Origin: Sinonovacula constricta
Lineage: Eukaryota > Mollusca > Bivalvia > Cardiida > Solecurtidae
Length of the DNA stretch: 64,000 nt
Reading direction: 5' to 3'
NCBI GenBank assembly: GCA_007844125.1
Contig: CM017561.1
Coordinates: 58,487,215-58,551,214, forward strand
Shown: one piece after another, positions 57,991 to 64,000 of the stretch
Layout: each line of letters starts with the position of its first letter
Numbering within the stretch: position 1 is the first letter of the stretch
Program-made: the position numbers and the translations under genes
The notes under the pieces: model-generated
Told to the model about the DNA's origin: nothing
What the model saw: only the letters and a program-made list of their open reading frames with translations
Databases searched by the model: none

Positions 57991-58137
57991 AGCTTGATTG
58001 TTTCCTTTAAAGGTCCTGTACTCCAGATCTCGCAATTGTTTTACAGACTCCAACATTCACAAAAACAACTAAGATACTGATTCAGCTTAGAATTTGCAAG
58101 TTTGTTTCTGTAAATCGGAGCATATATTTCGCCTTTT

Positions 58138-58305
58138 TTATTTTAACTTCATCGTTATTGAGTTGTCATTTTTATCGTCGCGTACACAGATTATCCGAAA
58201 TCTGCCGTATTGTATCATCGGTGTTGTTCCGGAATAGCCCGGATAAAACCCAGTATTGATGTATCTGTCCTTGCCTGTCCCCATGACATCATGATGTGTT
58301 TTCAT
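58138..58305 (-). CDS. Possible C-terminal exon of an unknown protein
   Basis: The frame reads MKTHHDVMGTGKDRYINTGF then YPGYSGTTPMIQYGRF and ends in a basic tail. The P-G-Y-S/T-G pattern recalls microtubule-associated ciliary proteins, but the resemblance is too short to name a family. An acceptor was not identified. Confidence 0.22.
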   Translation of the reverse strand: MKTHHDVMGTGKDRYINTGFYPGYSGTTPMIQYGRFRIICVRDDKNDNSITMKLK

Positions 58306-58959
58306 TTTTAAAACAATCGAGGTGGCGTGCCGTTCCGAGCAGGATAAACTCGGTTCATTGTGCTTCAGTCCGGATTTCACCAGACGTTCACGGTGGCGCC
58401 ACTAGTTCTTTCCGGTTAGCTAAACCAGTTTACACAGGCATTCATTTTGACTGTCGCCTTAAGGGAATCTTAAGTGCATCAAGTTTAAATTCATATAACG
58501 CAGTAGTTACCTTGATTTAACGTTATTTTTTACTAGTTTTCTTTTAATATTGCCCAACTATCAGGCAAAGCCCTACACATTTTGTTGAAATAGACTTCAA
58601 CACAATGCAATGAGTAATATTCTCCGTGTTGCAGCATAAACACCGTTAATCTGAAATGAGTTCGTGAAACTGCATAAAGCTACACCTTTATTTGACGCTA
58701 TGGTAACCAACGTGGAACTGGTTATTTGATGGCTACAACATAAATAATTTGAAACAGTATGGATTTCGTTTTAAAGTCCCCTGAAACATTATTAACATCA
58801 AACAATTTGAAGTTTGCTTTTGATTTGCTGCAGTATTATCAACACGAAAGCTAGTATAAATACCGCAAACTGTAGTTGACATTACGTTGACGCCTGCATA
58901 ATTATAAAGCGTGAAACTGTATGATGTTGGCTTTAATTTCGCCGCAGCATTAGCACTGG

Positions 58960-59850
58960 GAATCGGCATGTTTGCTGCAGCATTAACAATATGGAGTTGT
59001 ATGTAATTGGCCTCATGTTAGATTAATCCTTTACACCGTTTAACTGTATATCAGCATTTACAAAATAAAAGTGCATGTAGTTAGTTTTATGTTGGCTGCA
59101 ATATATATACGGTGAAGCTGTAGGCAGTTGGCTTAATAAGGTGAAACTTATGCTACTAGCTCCATGTCAGCTGCAGTATTGATACAGTAAAACTATATGT
59201 AGTTGGCTTAAGCATTTACAAATTGAACCTGTATGTAGTTGGTTTTATGTTGGTTGCAACATTGACGCAATGATGTCGTATGTAGTTTGCTACAGCATTT
59301 AAATCGTGAAACTGTATGTTGTTGGCCTATAGTTGATTGCAGTATTTAAGGCGTTAAGCTGTATGTAGTTGGTTTTATGTTGGTTGCAACATTGACGCCA
59401 TGATGCCATATGTAGGTTGCTACAGCATTTAAATCGTGAAACTGTATGTTGTTGGCCTATAGTTGATTGCAGTATTTAAGGCGTTAAACTGTATGTAGTT
59501 GGTTTTATGTTGGTTGCAACATTGACGCCATGATGCCATATGTAGGTTGCTACAGCATTTAAATCGTGAAACTGTATGTTGTTGGCCTATAGTTGATTGC
59601 AGTATTTAAGGCGTTAAACTGTATGTAGTTGGTTTTATGTTGGTTGCAACATTGACGCCATGATGCCATATGTAGGTTGCTACAGCATTTAAATCGTGAA
59701 ACTGTATGTTGTTAGCCTACAGTTGATTGCAGTATTTACACCGTTAAACTGTATGTAGTTGGCTGTATGTTGGCTGCAACATTAACACTGTTGTGACCAC
59801 GAGAGCGTATTTTGCGATAGCATTGACAAAGTGAAACTTATGTACATTAT
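58960..59850. repeat. Tandem repeat, 130-bp period in the core
   Basis: GTATGTAGTTGGTTTTATGT starts at 59231, 59361, 59491 and 59621, with a decayed fifth at 59751: exactly 130 bp each. Each unit is itself built of two diverged subunits around CTGTATG-TAGTTGG and GCAxxATTxA. Degenerate subunits extend on both sides. Confidence 0.93.
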
Positions 59851-60493
59851 GTTGGCTTCCGCATTTACTCTCTGGATTCATATGGCCTGCGAAACGACAA
59901 AAGGGTCTTTCGGACAATGTTGACGTTATGTCATAAAGTGCACAAGAAGAAGCGTCATAGCATGTGATGTTTACATACCAACGTGTATGTGTAGGTTGCT
60001 GTGAATATTCGCTCGCAATGTACTTCACTGATGTGTACAGTTTCGTGGCAACACTATTTGTTAGTTTTATTACCATTCAATCTCCTATATTAAGGTTCAG
60101 TAGACCATGTAGGTTCTCGATTTATAGAACTCTTAGAAGTTCTTAAACGAAGCAAACACAACTTATTTTAGAAATTCAAAGTAGAAAAAAGACAAGCACA
60201 ACGCAGATCACAATAGTTAGGATGTAACTACCATTGTATCTTACAAAATCGGGTTTTACTTTTTTTTGTTACGCGTTTTGTTGATAAGTCGATATATTGT
60301 AATACAGTTTGAATGCGATTGGTGTTCTCCTTTATTCATGTTTGGGTCTCTCATAAAATTACACATTCAAACTTCATTATTTGTCTCATTTTCTATACCC
60401 TCTGTTGGTACCGTGTATTACATTATTACGATCTCAAGTGAGTTTATGAGAACATAAAAGGTATTAGTTCGATGGGAGGGGGAATTTTCCACC

Positions 60494-60703
60494 TTGGAAC
60501 AATGGACTGTTTTTTTGGCGTTGCTTGCTTATAGCTATGAGAAAGATGAATTTCGAAAGCCCGAAGAAAAGGCCTGCATGACGTTGACTTCCCGCAGCCA
60601 ATCTTTATGCCAGGGAAAAATGAAGTGCTTGTACAAAAACAAATATGCAAGTCGAAGGAGATGCGTAAATTGTGTTCATGTATTCTTCAAATTGTTAGAT
60701 TAA
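60494..60703 (+). other. 69-codon ORF, doubtful
   Basis: Composition is ordinary (EKDEFRKPEEKACMTLTSRS), but no domain or splice evidence was found. Confidence 0.15.
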
Positions 60704-60925
60704 TAGTGTAATCTGTTTTAACTAGATGTGCAAGTAATTATGTTGTGTATTGCAGATATACATGAAATGCAGATTTAAGAATGAACATGCTTCGCTGGAA
60801 TATCACTTCCCTATAGCGACTAGGACAAAGGGGCAAACAAAGGGAGAGAATTGTTATTAGAACGCTTGTTACACCGACTATGCATTATATAATTGACAGG
60901 TATATTTCCGATATCCCGCGCATGG
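60700..60925 (+). repeat. Dispersed repeat, first member
   Basis: ATATACATGAAATGC, GACTATGCATTATAT and CGATATCC-GC blocks recur in the same order at 63350-63545. Confidence 0.75.
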
Positions 60926-62265
60926 CCTCACAGCCTTCTTTGGCTCTATACCAGGTTTGCGATCGGGAGTTAGGTTCCGATCACAAGTGAGAGATGAATA
61001 ACTGGAAGTTAATTAGGAATTCATGCTATGTTGGTTGCCTCCGGTAGCACTTGCGAGTTTTTATTTTTAGACCTTATGTTAGTTAAAATGCAGTGCAATA
61101 TGGAAACGTATTGTATGTTTAATGTTTTAGTTTCTAAAATCGGATGTTGTAACCTTTGCCCCAGTCTAAAGATCTATATTTTGTAAAGGTGTCTGTTCTG
61201 CGGCTGAAGAATTGCCTGATTTCTTATGAGGTGGGCAGTTGACTGATCACGAAAGCTTTTGATGTTACCATTATTAGCATACTTTAAACTGCTTACTAGG
61301 TAAATTTTACACCGTCCAATCCAAACTTTTCAGCGCTTTTGAATATCTACATTGACTTGTGTTGTTGGACGGGGGTGGGGTATTTGTACATTGGAGCAAA
61401 TATTACTGAGGGTATTTGTCCTGGAGAAAGTTTATCGGTACGCCATTACATATATCTTGACTTGTTATGATCGCGAATGCGTTACTATTCATAACCATGT
61501 ATTTAACGCGGCGTTTTACTGTCTAAATTAAGATAATGAAATACACTTCGTGCGGCAACAATTTTGATGCTATCACACGACTAGGACTTTCTAATTTCAA
61601 AATAATATGTAATTTGTACGCCAAATATGGAAACGTATCTTCATAAGAACAAGAACAACAAGCTCGACTCGCTGTATGACATAATTCGTTAAAGAGAAAC
61701 ATAAAATTGGACGCCATATACCCCGTACTTTCTCATGGCAGTTTTATCACACAATCCCCTACTGTGCGGTTTCCATGACAATTTAAAGTCACCAAAGACT
61801 TATGGTGTGACATATGTGTAAAGATCTGCTGACAGTAAATGTGTTAAGGATAGCTAGATATGGCTCTTTTATAATACGGCGAACAAATAGCTTTGTATGA
61901 AGTTCTTATTATCGAATGACGTAAAGTATGAGCATTTATTTCCTTTGTTAATTTAGTATTTGTTAATTTAGTATGTTTTAAGATTAAACTACATAAAAAA
62001 AAGTTAAATAGAAAACGTGCGTAGGCGAAACATCCGGTCGCCAATTCGTTTAAGTTATAATAATTAAGTGATTATGCATTGATAGTCTCTCTATGGCATT
62101 ACAATTGTTAACTAAGTGCGTGCTTCAAAGTATTATTATGATACATGCGGTTTTATTTACATATTAAATATTTATGCGGTGTCGCGGACTTATGAGAAAG
62201 CTGGATTTCAGAAGCGCCGGATTGATTCGGCAGTTATCTTATAATTGCACATAAAAGCGTTAACG
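60926..62265. other. No gene recognised
   Basis: No splice-bounded exon, repeat family or RNA gene that I can identify. Confidence 0.4.
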
Positions 62266-62269
62266 TTAA

Positions 62270-62530
62270 TTGATGTTTGCCTACAGTTATTATTGTGATG
62301 ATAACATTCGCACTAATCTTGATTGATAATAAGTCAGTGTGATCTTACTTAATGTTTGCCGACATAGACGTATATAAAAATTAAAATAAATAAATTGGCC
62401 AGTGTGTGGTCGCTAATTGATATTTGCCTACAGTTATTATTGTGATGATAGTGTTAGCACTAATCTTGATTGATAATTAATCACTGTGATCTTAACTGAT
62501 GTTTACCGTCATTGATGTATATAAGTGCTT
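62270..62530 (+). repeat. Tandem duplication, about 142-bp period, two copies
   Basis: TTGCCTACAGTTATTATTGTGATGATA and AATCTTGATTGATAAT, ending in GACGTATATAA/GATGTATATAA, occur at 62276-62377 and 62418-62525. Confidence 0.88.
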
Positions 62531-63349
62531 GCAATTAATAGACTAGCAGTGTGTGATTCAATCTTCGCAACGTACTCTAGCTTTATCACAATGCAGTATG
62601 AAGAAGTCGACTAAGACGGCAACCGACTTATTGTGTTTGTATGCATATCTTATAAAATATTATATATATTATACACTATATAACAAATTAAATCAAGTAT
62701 ACACTTTACCTGACATCATTTCCCCCCTTCATTTAACGCGTGGAAATGGTACACTTATATCCGAAGTACTAATAATGCATATGAAGCCGATGGAAAAAAA
62801 TACAAATTGATGTGAATCGTGTCGAAATAATTATAAATAAGTAAACAAGTATACATTTTTGCTTGACGTATACTCATATCCGACGGCGACATGTTACCGA
62901 TCAAGGGCGACCTGTTACTAGTTAAGGTAGGGCGAAGTGTTACTAATTCTTCTCGAGCTAGTCTCTCCTTTTCAATTCATAATTGCCAGTAATATCTAGC
63001 TTGTGAGCGCCGATAATTCGCTCGATTAGCAGATATTTCCTTCCGGGTCTATTCAAATGACGATTCGCCACGTACTTTTTCAAATCTGTTAGCTTGAAAT
63101 AGTCCAATTCTTATTAGTTTACACAAGCCTCGTTGATTTCTTTGTCCTTGTCCGCCATCTTTTTTTACTTAGTCCCCAGAGGCTCATCGGCGAGTAGCCT
63201 CCCTTTGAAATCAAGGGAAGTAACCGAGTTATCGGACTGCCCAATGCCTGGGAAGAAGTAGTGAGTGCACAGAACACATATGTATGTCTAAGGAGGCTAG
63301 ACGTGTCAATGGTGTCCAGGCATGCTTCAAATGTTCACAGTAATATTGT
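62531..63349. other. No gene recognised
   Basis: Contains GATCAAGGGCGACCTGTTACTAG next to a related TTAAGGTAGGGCGAAGTGTTACTA, a short imperfect duplication; nothing else. Confidence 0.35.
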
Positions 63350-63545
63350 TATCTGTTTAATCTAGAAGTTCATAATATTGTCTTATGCAAAATATACATG
63401 AAATGCTGACTTATGAATGAACAATGCCGCGTATGAATATCGCTCATTGAGGAAAGGCTCGAAATAGGGAGCGGACTGCTATTACAACGAGTGTCCCATT
63501 GACTATGCATTATATACTTAACCGATATATTTACGATATCCAGCA
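63350..63545 (+). repeat. Dispersed repeat, second member
   Basis: Partner of 60700-60925 in the same orientation, about 2.65 kb away. Confidence 0.75.
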
Positions 63546-64000
63546 CGGTTCATGATTTTCTCAAAAGAGATTTTGACGGATATGTTAACGTATGTGTTAC
63601 AATTCCTTTTATACTGCCGAAAGTAAGTTGGTGTGGGACGGAGGGAGTATTTATGGCAAAATGAACTAGGACTTTTGCTACCATTGCCATATTTATTGAC
63701 AGGGAGTAGTAGTAGGGTGTATTTGTTCAACTATTCAGTGTATTTTGAAGTATTCATACGAAGTGAATATCCTGTTTTCAAACTAAAACTTAACAAAACA
63801 CCCACAAAAGGCATAAAACATAAACAAGCTCAAGGTCGCTGTGAAGTACATCATGAACGTCAATAACTGACAAAAGTGATAAAATTGAGCGCATTTAAAG
63901 GCGGCTGTTTAGGAGAATTTGGAAAAAACACCATCATTAACAACAACATTATTAATTTGTATGTAAAACGATATGACCACTGCCACAATTCTTAGACAAT
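63546..64000. other. No gene recognised
   Basis: AT-rich end of the window; the ORFs at 63518 and 63633 have no supporting signals. Confidence 0.35.

Overview
The window reads as nuclear DNA of an animal, most likely a marine bivalve or other mollusc. Genes are split into short exons with GT/AG introns, host coding DNA is sparse, the background is AT-rich, and there are four kinds of tRNA-derived SINE-like repeats, TIR transposons, long microsatellites and satellite DNA. The bivalve assignment is inference; no ribosomal or mitochondrial marker is present.

Layout. 1-6.7 kb: three 3' exons of a universal stress protein (USP) gene on the + strand, with introns full of SINEs and copies of a short TIR element (TTAA targets). 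6.7-13.3 kb: repeats and one candidate transmembrane exon. 13.3-17.0 kb: a satellite of about 67 copies of a 54-bp unit. 19.0-34.0 kb: the most striking structure, a 15.0-kb near-perfect palindrome with arms of about 7.2 kb, a 607-bp spacer and a 6-bp direct repeat AGTGGT at its outer edges. Each arm carries the same set: an outward-facing four-exon gene for an 84-residue coiled-coil protein, an inward-facing C2H2 zinc-finger exon, an inward-facing 78-codon ORF with a promoter-like upstream region, and two related triplet-repeat modules. No transposase, polymerase or integrase is visible in it.

34-40 kb: relic SINEs, minisatellites and weak ORFs. 40.3-43.5 kb: a 3.19-kb element with about 98-bp TIRs and a 6-bp target duplication (TAGCAC), without a recognisable gene. 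44.3-48.3 kb: a complete hAT element with TIRs, a 5-bp target duplication (GCAAG) and a three-exon transposase broken by one in-frame stop. It sits inside a decayed minus-strand gene resembling the A32-like packaging ATPase of Maverick/Polinton elements. The same relic has been duplicated in tandem and split by GCT/GTT triplet arrays (48.4-50.5 kb), and is cut again near a zinc-finger remnant by a TTAA element.

51-64 kb: microsatellites (including an uninterrupted TG run of about 205 bp), a 24-bp minisatellite, a small two-exon gene candidate with a nuclear localisation signal and a SAP-like C-terminus, a retrocopy-like sequence with a 22-base poly(A), a 130-bp tandem repeat and duplicated noncoding blocks. 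Host genes here are not organised as a pathway. The coherent multi-gene unit is the palindrome, whose two arms would express identical products. I compared the arms through mirrored ORFs and spot checks, not base by base throughout.
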